From Cryptomeria japonica (Eukaryota > Streptophyta > Pinopsida > Cupressales > Cupressaceae): a stretch of DNA of 64,000 bases. The notes under the pieces are model-generated. The model was given only the letters and a program-made list of their open reading frames with translations, did no database searches and was not told where the DNA came from. The stretch is taken from contig NC_081406.1 in NCBI RefSeq assembly GCF_030272615.1, positions 143,151,041-143,215,040 of the forward strand, read 5' to 3'. A program made the position numbers and the translations under genes. Shown piece after piece: positions 11,598 to 22,415 of this stretch. Within the stretch, counting starts at the first letter, position 1; each line of letters starts with the position of its first letter.

Positions 11598-11745
11598 TGT
11601 TGCAAAGTGTACACCCTTGGTCTTTGTGCAGCACAAGCGATGGATTTGCAACATGGCTTAATTGCCTCTCGTGGATTCTGTGTCTGGTGGTTGTAGCAGA
11701 TATTGACAGGTCAACCTTTTGGTGCAATGGCAACTATACCCAACA
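11598..11745 (+). repeat. TRIM 3' LTR
   Basis: 148 bp, preceded by a purine tract at 11583-11596. By eye it differs from the 5' LTR at roughly one position in ten. Confidence 0.85.
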
Positions 11746-12957
11746 ACTTTATTATGAATTTTATTTATGAGATTCTCATTGGTAGCCATAATAATTATGT
11801 TAACAACCATATCAACATTGCCACCAAGATCCCTGAATATATGATTATTTCTCTTCTTCCAAAAGACCCTTAACAATGTTGGGAAGCAAAAGAGACCAAA
11901 GAAGCTTTAAGGATGGATTAGGAGGAGGTAAGCACCATTGAGAGATTACCTCTTCAGTAGAGGATGGAAAAACTAACAAACATTTCACAAATTAATCAAA
12001 ACATAGTAGACCCATCTAGAGAAGGAACAATCAGAAAATAAATGGAAGACATCTTCACTAGATACTAGCACAAAGAACACACCTACTAGGAAAAGTGAAG
12101 CCTTGTTTTTCACCTACTAGAAAAAGTGGAGTCAACGTTTATTAACCAGCAAATGAGGGCCATTCTGTTGCACCCAGCCGAGATGATAAGGATATGGGTG
12201 GGGCAAGGTGGGAAGTGAAGGTGATCTTGTTTGAACATTTTTTCATAGATAAGAATCTTATTTTGCACCGGAAGCCAAAAGAAGGTATTAATCTTGGGAG
12301 CAAGCTCAGGCTACCACAAGGAAGCCTAGAAAGGAAAAGTCTGCTATCAAATGAAACAATATTAGAGTACCATGAGGAAATAGAGAATGAGCCAAAAGGG
12401 TTATTATACCAGGCCATCTCATCACAACGTAGGGTTAGGGAATTATAGAAACACAAAAGTAGAGTGGAAACTAGACAACATCACGTCTAACAAATCATCA
12501 TCACAAACACAATTCTAAGACCCAATATTAGGGATGAAGGGGCAACAAAGGAACTCCTCCACGTTCTATTGTGATATTATCTCCTACAGATCTTGGTCCA
12601 TTCATTCTTCTCCTTCATGAACCTCTAGGTTATCTTAGTCATCATAACAATGTTGAAATCCATAATTTACTTGAGACTACCAAAGGAATTCGGTTTCTAT
12701 TCGCAGAGCCAGACCAAAGGAATGTCTCATGGATTTGTTCCAATTTCGTTAGAAATCTCCCAGGGATTTTGAGATTATGCAGAGAAGCTTTAAGAAACGG
12801 TTGTAGACGACATTTGAGATAGAGAAAATGCAAAGATATTGACCAAATGTCTATTTCATCTCAGGATAAGAATGGGATGGCATTTACTCAAATTCTTGTA
12901 TCCTTGATTCATTTGTCAATGAAAAGAAGAAAAAAACTTGGGGCACACAGAATATTG

Positions 12958-13210
12958 ATGAGAAAGCGGCCATATTCAGAAAGTTCACATTGTAATAGTT
13001 TAAACATCCTCATTCAGAAAGCGGCCATATTCAGAAAGTTCACATCTCAAAGGAAGAGGAAGAGGATAGCATGTAATATGAAAGGACTCACTCAAACTGC
13101 TTTAAAAGACAGATAAAATTTACCAAAATCAACTATATTTGTCAATCACAGTTTAGAGGAATAATAAGAGCCGAAGACAATCCAGCCCTAGCAGGAAATA
13201 TAAAATTTTG
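12958..13210. repeat. Paralogous flank shared with the right window end
   Basis: This stretch downstream of the PPR gene aligns in the same orientation with 63800-64000. Shared blocks include cagaaagttcacatt, taatatgaaagga, tttgtcaatcacagtt and gaagacaat(c/t)cag. Within it, a 28-base block gcggccatattcagaaagtt... is repeated at about 12967 and 13021. Confidence 0.7.
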
Positions 13211-13723
13211 ACTGTCATGATTATATTAGTTAGCTGAAAATATTACATTAGTTCACTACTGAGAGACAAGTGATTATGAAGTCAGCATAGAGTACCATAA
13301 ACAGAAGAAATCTTGATAGACAAGTTTAATAGATAACTGAAAGTTGTGGATTGTCATAACTCATTTTGAGATATCAGGAAAATAATGATTTGTATGCGAC
13401 AAACAGCCTTACAACTATCTTTATAGGTTTACATTTATTATGCAAACCTATTTTATTGTATCTATAAAATTATAAAATTGTTTTAAAATAATCAGAAAGA
13501 ACCATTTGGTTATGCTTCAATCCAAACTATCATAACTAGAATTATGATCAACATTATCAAAATGACTTTCCCATCCTTGTACAAGAGAATTTTTCTATAC
13601 ATAAATGCATAAATATCAATTTCTAGAGCTGGGAAAATATATATCCAAAAGTGATTTTGAATGGTTGGCACTCACCAAGACATGAGAACTATTCTGCCCT
13701 AGAAATAATAAAAGAATCATCAT
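13211..13723. other. 3' flank of the PPR gene
   Basis: Non-coding, AT-rich. No terminator-like or repeat signal that I can support. Confidence 0.4.
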
Positions 13724-14546
13724 TTAAAAAAAGTACCTTAATTTTTGCTTTTGACCAACTTTAACCAGCCAGTCAAGTATCCGGACAGTTGCATCACTTG
13801 GAGCACAACCTTCTTTCTTCATTTGATCCATCACCCAAAACGTTTTTTCAAGGTCATGTCTTTCACGGAAGGTGCGTAATAATTTATTGTATGTTACAAC
13901 ATTTGGAACTAAATCTTTTGTTCTCATCTCATTCAGCATCGAGAGAGCCATGTCAAGTTTGTTTTCCTTGCAAAAAGAAGCAATCAATCTATTATAGGTT
14001 ACAACATCTGGGGTAATACCAACCACTTTCACGTTTAAAAAATACTTCAAGGCCTTATCCAATTCACCTTTTTTAGCAATGGGCATCAATCAGACAGCTA
14101 TAAGTGACTACATTAGGAGTCGAGCCTTCATCTAGCATCTTATTAAAGAACGAAAGTGCTCTAGAAAAATCTCCTGCCTTGCACAGGCCATCAATGACTT
14201 TGGTGTATGTCACTTCATCAAGTTTCAAATCCCTCGTCGCCATCTCCTCTAAAATCTTTCCTACCATGTTCATTTCTCCCGTTCTACAGAATGCAGAAAT
14301 TAGCGTATTATATGTAATTACATCAGGAAGATGTCCCCTATTTTCCATCTCAGAAATAAGTGTAAATGCTTCTATTTCCCTGTCACTGTGACATAAACCA
14401 TCAATCAGAGTGTTGTAGGTAACAACATCTGGGGAGCAGCCTTTGCTTAGCATATTTTTAAACAACTTTTGAGCCTTTTCCATCTCATGAAATTCACATA
14501 GGCTACGTATCAAAGAACTATAAGTAATCACGTTCGGCTGTAATCA
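13724..14546 (-). pseudogene. P-class PPR gene, 5'-truncated, one frameshift
   Basis: Seven consecutive 35-residue pentatricopeptide repeats of the P type (VxTYNxLIxxxC...PD/N) are encoded, followed by a short C-terminal tail ending at 13724. PPR proteins of this class bind organellar RNA in a one-repeat-per-base manner. Residues 5 and 35 of the seven repeats are S/D, N/D, N/D, T/N, S/D, N/N and N/S. After repeat 5 begins, an extra T (14073-14075 becomes TAA) shifts the frame; the remaining reading frame from 14089 continues the repeats perfectly. Upstream, a stop at 14544-14546 precedes the first repeat, and no transit peptide or further repeats are seen. TGATTACAG before the first repeat could be a splice acceptor, but intron-containing PPR genes are uncommon. 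Otherwise the repeats are clean, so loss is recent or the frameshift is a sequencing error. Confidence 0.8.
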
Positions 14547-15435
14547 TGTCCTGTTTCTGTGTGTGTTGATGTTGAGATGAGGAGGTTTTGGAGTATTGTT
14601 TGGAAGAATGAGGAGGATGAGGATGAGGAGAAGGTACCTGTTTAAAGAGGGGGCATCATATCCATTTGAAGTAGCTGTGCATCATCATCTCCATCTTCTA
14701 CCGCGTAACAGAGCAGTGCAGAACAGGACAAAACCCTCGCGCATCTTCTCTGACCTTCCTTCAGTCAACAAATAAACATAAAACAAAGATAACTATTATT
14801 AAAAAGGAAATAAATCTAACCCAACATTTATTTACCTATAGCTTTCTGGTTAGGATAGTCCTTAAAAAGATGGACAGAAGTAAAACATATGATATAGCTT
14901 TTTTTTTTAAATAAATGTATTTTTTTTCATCATATTTTTTTTAAGTTATATGTAAAATGTTTATTTATTAGTTTTTGTTAAATAGAATTATTAAATTCAT
15001 TCAATTTTATTTTTCAATTAATTAAATCAATCATTATAAAAATTAAAATTTTTTATTAAGATTTCTATAATTTGTATTTAATTTTTATTTAAATAATTGT
15101 AAAAATACTTTTGTTTTCTTCTTATTAGTATTTGACGTTAGGCAAAATACCATTGTAATGAATTTTTCTTTTTTAAAGTTAACTAGTTATTAAAAAATTT
15201 AATTTGAACCAATTACAAATAAGGTTTTATTTTTGTTTTTAAAAATATTATTATTTTCTAAAGTTACTTGTCCAATTTTTAAGTTTACATATTATAAAAA
15301 TTATTTTTTTGTGTCCTGATTGGCCAATACAACTTTTGTTGTTATAAGCGGATTTTTCGGAAATCTAAAACAAATAATGTTCGTGAAAACCATTTAGGCG
15401 GGAATATAGGTACTTAGCCAATAGGCCCGATTCGT
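14547..15435. other. AT-rich spacer between PPR gene and possible exon
   Basis: The block agaagtaaaacatatgatatag at 14875-14897 recurs at 19329 and 19543 beside PPR relics. A CCAAT-containing palindromic block, gattggccaata, lies near 15318. The rest is low-complexity AT sequence. Confidence 0.4.
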
Positions 15436-15504
15436 GTGCCGATAAAGAAGTTTTGTAGTTGCCCCCATCCCAAGCACGCTAGTTTTCTTCTGCGATTATT
15501 TTTT

Positions 15505-15771
15505 ATGGCTACTCTGAAACTACTTTCGTCCCCTCTACCAAGCAGTGCAAATCTGTTTGAATCCTGTAATTTTTTATATTCCAGTAGTCCATCAATTGAA
15601 GCTGCTTCCAAAAGATTCTCCATAAAACAAAAATTTCGCTCTTGAATTCGAAGTTGCCTCCAGTATGATGCAAGAGAAATTGAAAGTCATTAACAACGAA
15701 TCTTTAAATGGAAAGCACAAGATTCAGGAGAGCAAATCCTCTCTAGAACAATTTGCATCTTGTCAACACCG
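15505..15771 (+). pseudogene. Possible first exon of a plastid-targeted gene
   Basis: An ATG at 15505 opens a 47-codon frame (to 15645) starting MATLKLLSSPLPSSANLF, which is rich in Ser, Ala and Leu, lacks acidic residues at first and then gains Lys/Arg. This composition resembles a chloroplast transit peptide. After its stop, a second frame (FALEFEVASSMMQEKLKV and beyond) stays open to a potential splice donor, CACCG/GTATTT, at 15771. The two parts would need a one-base frame change, so this may be a decayed exon or chance. No downstream exon was recognised. Confidence 0.25.
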
Positions 15772-15789
15772 GTATTTTTCTTGCGCTGA

Positions 15790-18518
15790 AACCTAATGGT
15801 CAATTAATATTTGCGTATATTTGACTGTAAATTCTTCCTTTTGGACTCAACTTGGAAATATATGCTTCATAGCACGATTTTTATTTGTGTTCTACTGCAG
15901 TTTTGCTTCTGAAAAATGGCAAAGTGGAATAAAAATCGTTGCCTCGCATTTCCACATGAAAATCAGTAAATCAGAAAAATAGCTTCTTATATTTAGAGTG
16001 AAGTTTATCTGCAATTAGAGGACGTGAGAAAACATTATTAATTAGAAGTTATATGTATTGAATTCTTTTTAGGATGATTTTAGGACAACACTTTCCAAAA
16101 CCATTTCTGATTTGAACTTAACAAATCAGAAAACTGTATTTCATAATAAATAGGAGTTTTATGAGTTGCAATTGAGAATAATACCAATAACATACAAATC
16201 AGAACTGCAAATCATCATGGAATTTTGAAACAAGCTACAAACTTTATAATTTCAATGGACTAGTTGCTCCGTTACACCTAGCCAAGATACCCAATTAGAG
16301 AAATTTGGTCATGATTTTATGAATTTTACTTGACGTTAGTGTCTTGTTGATATATTAAACAAATTGCTGGGGTTTTAAAGAAACTATTGTTAAACAAATG
16401 AATACTGAAATTGAAGATGATTGTTTCAAGTTTTTGTCTTTTAGGCTCTTAACAATGTTTTAGCTTTTTAAAACAAGTCCAGTTCCAAACTGATTGAATC
16501 TTAGAAGAGTTCTATAAAAATAGAGAAATGTAGAAAGAACATGGTCTAATTACATGACTACTTGTTTGCATCTTACGATTGTGAAGTGATGTAGAAAGAT
16601 TTAGTCTAGAACCAGACTGGATTTTTCATTCTCCATATTGTCTGACATACCCAATTCACATAATGAATAATATAAAAATTTGTCAATTAAAATATATCAC
16701 AATTGCCTGTCCACGGATACTCAATGAGGGCAACTAGATTAATCATTCATTTTTTTCTGGTAGCTCAATACCCAAGCATATCAGTAGTTTGGTGTTAAAT
16801 ATTTAGATTAATTAGTTTTATTGATGTTTTTATAAAAAAATATTATCATATAAAATTTATTTTATTTAATTAATATACATAAAAAACTAAAAAGTCATGA
16901 CAATTAAACTTGAACTACGATCTATTAGGATTTTTTTTTTTTAAATATATATAATTTATCATATATTTATAATATTAAATAAAAAATTCATATTGAAAAT
17001 TTACTTGATAACAAAATTAATATAAAAAATAATAATAAAATAATTTTTTATTGTAAAACATAAGGAGAGTAGAGGTCTTAGCAAAACAAAATACTAAAGA
17101 TTAGCTCATGATTGAGTTTTTTTTTTTTTTTAGAAAAACATCATTTTTATGAAACTCTTCAAAATTTATACAAGTACCTTTGGTCCCCATTACAAGTCAC
17201 AAACAATAGCTAATGATATTTTAAAACATCTTTTATGCATATTTGTAACATTGATTGTATGGATCTAATTATAAATCATTTTAATATTTTAAAAAATTAT
17301 TCCTTTACCTAAAATTGCTAGGCATCTTACATCCAATATAGTTTTTCAGGACTATTCAAGCTCTCAAAGAATGGCTAGACTAGTAAGTACAAATGCATGG
17401 TGAAAATTGTATACAAAACAACACACCAAATAGCAACAAATGCATTTGATGTAATATCTCTCTTGTATTTATTGTAAACATGTGTTGTAAAAACATTTCA
17501 AATAACAAAAACATTTTGCATAATTTTAAAAAGTAGTTTTACAATTAATTTAATTATTTATCAATTTATTATTTATAATTATTATTATTTTTCAATATTT
17601 TAATTTTGTATTTAATTTAATTTATTTTAATTTAAATTTTAAATTTAAATTTTAAATATTTTCTTTTTTGTATTGAAAATAGCGAATAAATTGGGGTACA
17701 AATTGGGAGTAACTGATTTATCAGTAAGTCATAACTGTGCAAAATAGGATCTTCTTGTACATGCTATGTTTATCAAGTTCTCTACACAAAATATATGTCT
17801 GACTAATTACATCGGTTGTCTAAATACAAAATTAGGGATGTCTAATTACAAAAAAGATTCATTTTGGTGAATGGTGATTACTGACTTACAATTTTGATTC
17901 TAATATATGTGCAATTGAATCATGTGTTGTTACACTCTTCCGATGGTCTATAGTATTTGTGATTAGAAATTGTATCATGTCAATTAAGAGGGATGAAAAT
18001 CATTATGTTACTAAAAAATTTGAGTCCTAGCCAACCTTAATAGGATAGATTTGAATCTTGGCTGACCCTAACAAGTGCTTCTCACAAAGAGATCTAGATA
18101 TTTTGTTATGTGTTTTAAAACCTTATACACTTTGTTCTCTTTCTAACAATGAAGAGATAGTGGTATTTTGTGCTTATATGTCAGATATTTCATATTTCTT
18201 ATCTTATTGAAAATATTGCAAAATTTTTGGTGTATCAATTTAGATATAGTTTCCAGTTTCCTATTTATTTTTATCCCTTTTCCCTCCAAAATGTTTGAAG
18301 AGTTGGCTTCTAAAATCCTAGAGCTCGTTTAGTGAAATACATTTAGTCGCCCATTCACTAAACTTCCCATAAGGTTGTTTCCCATAAGTGTAAACTTTAA
18401 GGATAGACAACCCCTAATACTTGGCCCTTTTGTAAGAGAAATGGATCTTATTTTATTCTAAAGACAATGCCACTAAATATTAGTGGTAAAAACTACTAGA
18501 GTACTTGATGATGTTGCT
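15790..18518. other. Long non-genic, AT-rich stretch
   Basis: No supported gene. 16800-17060 and 17510-17680 are extremely AT-rich (runs of T and A, and TTTAAATTT-type palindromes). No terminal repeats recognised. Confidence 0.5.
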
Positions 18519-18960
18519 ATAAGTGACCTACAAGAGCCTTTCTTTGCTAAAATATGAGATTTTGATCTAGATTTATTGATTTTATTGTCCATTTCCTCTT
18601 GGTTTTTGATATAAGCAAGAATGTCTCTTTAGCAACTCGTTCTTTATTAGTCTACCACAATATTTGATCTCTCTTATAAGTGACTTGCAAGATCTTTTAT
18701 TGGTCAAAAGATGAGACTTTGATCTTAGTTTCTTGGTTGCATTGTCTAGTGCCTCTTGTTCTTTAATATAAGCAAGAACATATCTTCAGCATATGATTTA
18801 GTAATTAACCTACTACAATATCTAATTCATTGGCCAACAATTGCATGCTAGTGATCTTTCACCATACTAAGACAACCCATGGTTTATCAACCTACTACAA
18901 GCTCTAATTAGTTGGGCAACAAACACAGATAAATGGGCTTTCACTTGACTATAGATATAT
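18519..18960. repeat. Degenerate tandem repeat, about 150-bp unit
   Basis: Blocks ataagtgac(c/t)t(a/g)caaga, gagattttgatct/gagactttgatct, atataagcaagaa and cta(c/t)(c/t)acaatat recur in the same order at about 18519-18667 and 18675-18830. A third partial copy (cctactacaagctctaat) lies near 18890. Confidence 0.55.
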
Positions 18961-19021
18961 GATAAATGGGCTTTCATTTTTCTACTTATTATAAAAATTA
19001 TAGAATGTAGTAGTATATGTA

Positions 19022-19330
19022 ATTACGTTGGGAAGATGTCCACTACTTTCCATCTCATAAGTACTAATGCCTCATTTTCCCTATTACTTCGACATAGACC
19101 ACCAATTAGAATGTTGTAGGTAAATACATTTGAGGAGCAATCTTTTCTTAGCATAGTTTTAAACAACTTTTGAGCCTTTTTCACCTCATGAAATTTACAT
19201 TTGGTTGTAAACCCTTTCTGAATATTTTGTGAAAACAATCCAAAGCCTTCTCCATCTTGTCATATTTTCACATTTCATCAATAACTGCATTTTAAACGTC
19301 ACTACATTAGGCAATTACAAGATCAGTAGA
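19022..19330 (-). pseudogene. PPR relic, paralogue of the 13.7-kb gene
   Basis: The minus strand encodes KAQKLFKTMLRKDCSSN and NVFTYNILIGGLCRSN, close to repeats 1-2 of the gene at 13724-14546. Upstream it preserves a further PPR-like repeat (DKMEKALDCFHK region, about 19290-19215, in shifted frames) that is absent from the 13.7-kb copy. About eleven codons (TYSSLIRSLCE-equivalent) are deleted at 19190. It is therefore an independent decayed copy. Confidence 0.65.
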
Positions 19331-19617
19331 AGTAAAACATATGATATAGATTTTATGCATACTTAATGTTCATGACATTTTTTAGATAGATATATTTAAG
19401 ATTGAAATTTACATTTGGTTGTAAACCCTTTCTGAATATTTTGTGAAAACAATCCAAAGCCTTCTCCATCTTGTCATATTTTCACATTTCATCAATAACT
19501 GCATTTTAAACGTCACTACATTAGGCAATTACAAGATCAGTAGAAGTAAAACATATGATATAGATTTTATGCATACTTAATGTTCATGACATTTTTTAGA
19601 TAGATATATTTAAGATT
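19190..19617. repeat. Perfect 214-bp tandem duplication
   Basis: 19190-19403 and 19404-19617 read identically by eye. The unit contains the extra PPR repeat and the agaagtaaaacatatgatatag block. Confidence 0.85.
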
Positions 19618-19949
19618 GTTTTATTAATATAATATTTTTAATTTATTATTAAAAGTAATCATTTGACACATAGATAGTTGTTAAATTTGATATATGAAGT
19701 TTCTATTTGGTTATCACATGACACTCTTTATCTTGTTGTTACTAATATAGAATGTCTTGTTACTTGTTAATATTGATTATTATTTTTGAAGATGTATAAG
19801 AGTTAAAAAAAATACAAACCATAAGAACTTAAATAAATTTATTATTATCTTTTAAAATTGAATAGTTTTTTTATTTTTTTTTCATTCTTGGAGTTGAGCA
19901 TCATCAATAAGTTCAATATCTTATTGAAGTTATAGGAGATCATCCATAC

Positions 19950-20700
19950 TTTTGTTTGGATACATATGTATCAAAGAATTTGTAACCATTGTGTCAAATA
20001 AAAACCTTTTTCATTAAATGATTTGTTGGATGTCCACACCATATTATGAATGGTCAATTTTGTGTAAGCTTGTAGCAGGTTAGAAAATATTATGAAAACT
20101 AGATTTATACCTTCTTGTTGCATTTTATTAAAGGTTTCCAAGGCCTTTTGAACTAAATCATTTTGTTCACATAGACAACAATTATCACATTTCATGAGAT
20201 TACATTTCTTTGGGCCAAAAATCCTTAAAGCCTCATTAAGAACACCATTTCATACACCTCTCATAATCATGGATTTCCATGACGCTACACTTTCTAAAGC
20301 ATTTATCAAGCAGTTCATATGCCTTTTGTGCTCTTCAACACTTCAAATACATATATACTAGGGCATTTACAACTACAACATTAGACAAAATTTTAATTTC
20401 AACTATGTTTTCTTGGATGTACCTTGTTCTAAAGCTCCATTTTGGCACAAGTTATTAGGATATTAACGAAGCTTGTAGAATTTGGCTTTAAAAATACCCT
20501 TTGTATTTGCTCAAAAGATTCCAATGCCTTTTAAACAAACTTATTTTATACATACCTATTTGAGACATAGTACCAAAAATATTAAATTGCCTAGAGTGTC
20601 TTCCTTGACATTTTGAATAAATATCTACAATATATATATATATATATATATATTGCAAAGTTTTCATATCAACTTCACAATCAATGAAGGGATTCAAACA
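19950..20700 (-). pseudogene. PLS-class PPR relic
   Basis: Minus-strand wording such as VDIYSKCQG (about 20640), VVVVNALVYMYLKC (about 20360), AQKAYELLDKC (about 20320) and KALETFNKMQQEGIN (about 20130) matches the alternating P, L and S repeats of plant PLS PPR proteins (usual forms VDMYSKCG, NALVDMYAKCG, ALETFxxMQ). Many stops and frameshifts. No E or DYW domain was seen. It appears to be one part of a pseudogene whose other parts are at 20930-21234 and 27777-28260. Confidence 0.6.
20632..20653. repeat. (TA)n microsatellite
   Basis: Eleven or so TA units within the PPR relic. Confidence 0.9.
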
Positions 20701-20929
20701 AATGCAATAGAGAAATTGAAAAAAATTAGAACCTAATTAAATAATCCAGATAATCTCAAAAGAATAATGTAGTTCAAATACACTAGAGAAAAATCATATA
20801 AAATTGAAGAGAAATCATATTATAAACAAAGAAAGATAAAATCAGTGTAATATAATGCTATACTTATGGTTATAATAAATAATGCTTAATATACCGAATT
20901 AATACACTTTTTTCAAGTATTTGATGGAT

Positions 20930-21234
20930 ACCTTGTTCTAAAGATCCAATTTTGGCATAAGATAGGATGATGCTAGCAAAGGTTATGGAGTTACACCTTA
21001 CACATTCTAGTTGCATTTTGTTAAAAGTTTACAACGCTTGTTAGTTAAATCCATTTTGTACATATCATACAATTATTCCAATATATATGACCAAATACCT
21101 TTCAAAAAAATTGTCAAAATAGTTCACATGCCTTATGAATCCTCACATTTTTTGCATATTTCTCTACTAGGGCACTTGCAACAAAATGGGACAAAAATAT
21201 CATTTTGATTATCCTTTTCAACACATGTAGGAAG
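20930..21234 (-). pseudogene. PLS-class PPR relic, left of the retroelement
   Basis: Minus-strand wording FVASALVEKYAKNVRIHKA (about 21190-21130) and ITFASIILSYAKIGSLEQG (about 20995-20945) fits PLS repeats. It ends exactly at the LTR start at 21235. Its last 177 bases (21058-21234) recur on the far side of the element at 27777-27969. Confidence 0.6.
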
Positions 21235-22377
21235 TGTTGGATTGATGATGATTTTTGTCATAGATGACTTTATGTGTTGTCATTGATGGCACATGTATAC
21301 ACACACATATGTTCACATTGTCATAGTCATCTTAGTTAGGACAAATAGGTACTACTCCTAAGTCTTTATAATGCAAATCAGTATTATATGTATAGAGAAG
21401 TCCATTTAGTTTTGAAGGTGTCTAACCAGTATATGTAGACAATCGATATATGTAGGAATGACATGACACCAGTTTGGAGATACTATGGAGATCAACAAGG
21501 AAGCGAATGGAGGACAATCAGTCTATGAGTTGGAAGAGGTTAACTCTTAACCGGTATCAGTGTTCCAATCGGTTTCGCTGATTGTGTGATGAGTTATCAC
21601 CGATCATGATGAGTTATCCCTAACCAACAGTTTTGATGACAATCTGTGATGTGTTATGTTAGATTGTCCAGATACACTGCACCTAGAAAATTGTGATGAG
21701 GTTCCTAAGCTGACATGAAATCTAATGTCTATATAATGACATTGTGATGAACTTTTTTTATGATGTGAGATACAAGTGATAAGTTATTGTGATTTACTGA
21801 AGGAGTTGCAGAGTATGTCGGTGATGCAGTTTTGAGCAAGCTGAAGAGGATCTATACAAGCAAGATGTGCTATTTTTAGATAACACCACCTATTGTTTTC
21901 TAATCACTACAACAGTTAAATCCCCTAACCAAGTAATCTCTAACAAGCTTTATTGTACAAATCCTCTAACAAGGTGATCCATTAGTTTGGGTTTGAAATC
22001 CTTTACAGAGATGACTCCCAACAGGGTACTACCTTTAACAGGGTATAGCTCCTAACAAAGCTTTTGGGATCTTTAACAGGATTCACTCCTAGCAGAGCAC
22101 TTTGTAGACCTTAACCAGTCAGTTACCTATTTCTGTAGATAGTTAACTTGTGAGTCCCACCTCACCATGGTTTTTCCCAGTTGGGTTTTCCACATATAAA
22201 CATTTGTGTTGTGGTGGATTTTTTACTTGTGGATTCTTTAATATCATTTTGGATTGTATGCATAGTTTTAAGTAATATGGTTAATTATCTTTACTGGTCT
22301 ATGTTTAAAGTGGTATTGTTTTTGTTGTCACTGATTCACCCCCCCCCCCCCTCTCTCAGTGCTTTATAAGTCTATCA
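21235..22377 (+). repeat. 5' LTR of the pol-less element
   Basis: Starts TGTTGGATTGATGATG and ends tctatca, 1143 bp. The first 118 bp pair with 27663-27780. The motif tttttcccagttgggttttcc near 22171 is a common feature of plant LTR downstream parts. A run of about 13 C lies at 22339-22351. Confidence 0.8.
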
Positions 22378-22379
22378 AT

Positions 22380-22392
22380 TGGTATCAGAGCC
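22380..22392 (+). other. Primer binding site (initiator-Met tRNA type)
   Basis: TGGTATCAGAGCC, 2 nt after the LTR. Confidence 0.85.
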
Positions 22393-22415
22393 TAACTTCC
22401 TAAATTCTTAATCAC

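Larger units (their letters stand above)
11392..11745 (+). mobile_element. TRIM retrotransposon (354 bp, complete)
   Basis: Two direct repeats of 147 and 148 bp, each TGTTGCAA...ACCCAACA, flank a 59-bp interior. The interior starts with a 2-nt spacer and TGGTATCAGAGTTGGGTCC, a plant initiator-Met tRNA primer site, and ends with a purine tract GAGTGGGTGGGGGA just before the second repeat. These are all the parts of a terminal-repeat retrotransposon in miniature, which moves only with enzymes supplied in trans. Flanking 5-mers are GTTTT and ACTTT, so the target duplication is imperfect or decayed. It sits inside a LINE relic. Confidence 0.85.
10870..12840 (-). pseudogene. LINE (non-LTR retrotransposon) ORF2 relic, C-terminal third
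   Basis: The minus strand carries, in order, the end of the RT region (FLWSGSANRNRIPLV, about 12700), a linker (about 12290) and a reverse-transcriptase zinc-binding region (about 12060-11960, where CVLC and HLFSDC-like wording survives in shifted frames). A KRNNHIF block follows at about 11845, then an RNase H domain from about 11260 to 10880 (NKINFYGVTKGN, then GGGGVLGN, and a C-terminal CEGNKVADA-like block in another frame). This is the usual order for plant L1-type LINEs. Frameshifts and stops are numerous. A TRIM element splits it between the KRNNHIF block and the RNase H domain. The endonuclease and RT core are missing. Confidence 0.75.

Noticed and set aside
12194-12448. Plus-strand frame of 84 codons
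   Set aside because: It is antisense to the LINE ORF2 relic.
22339-22351. Poly-C run as a functional element
   Set aside because: A simple homopolymer in the LTR with no supporting context; its length may also be a sequencing artefact.
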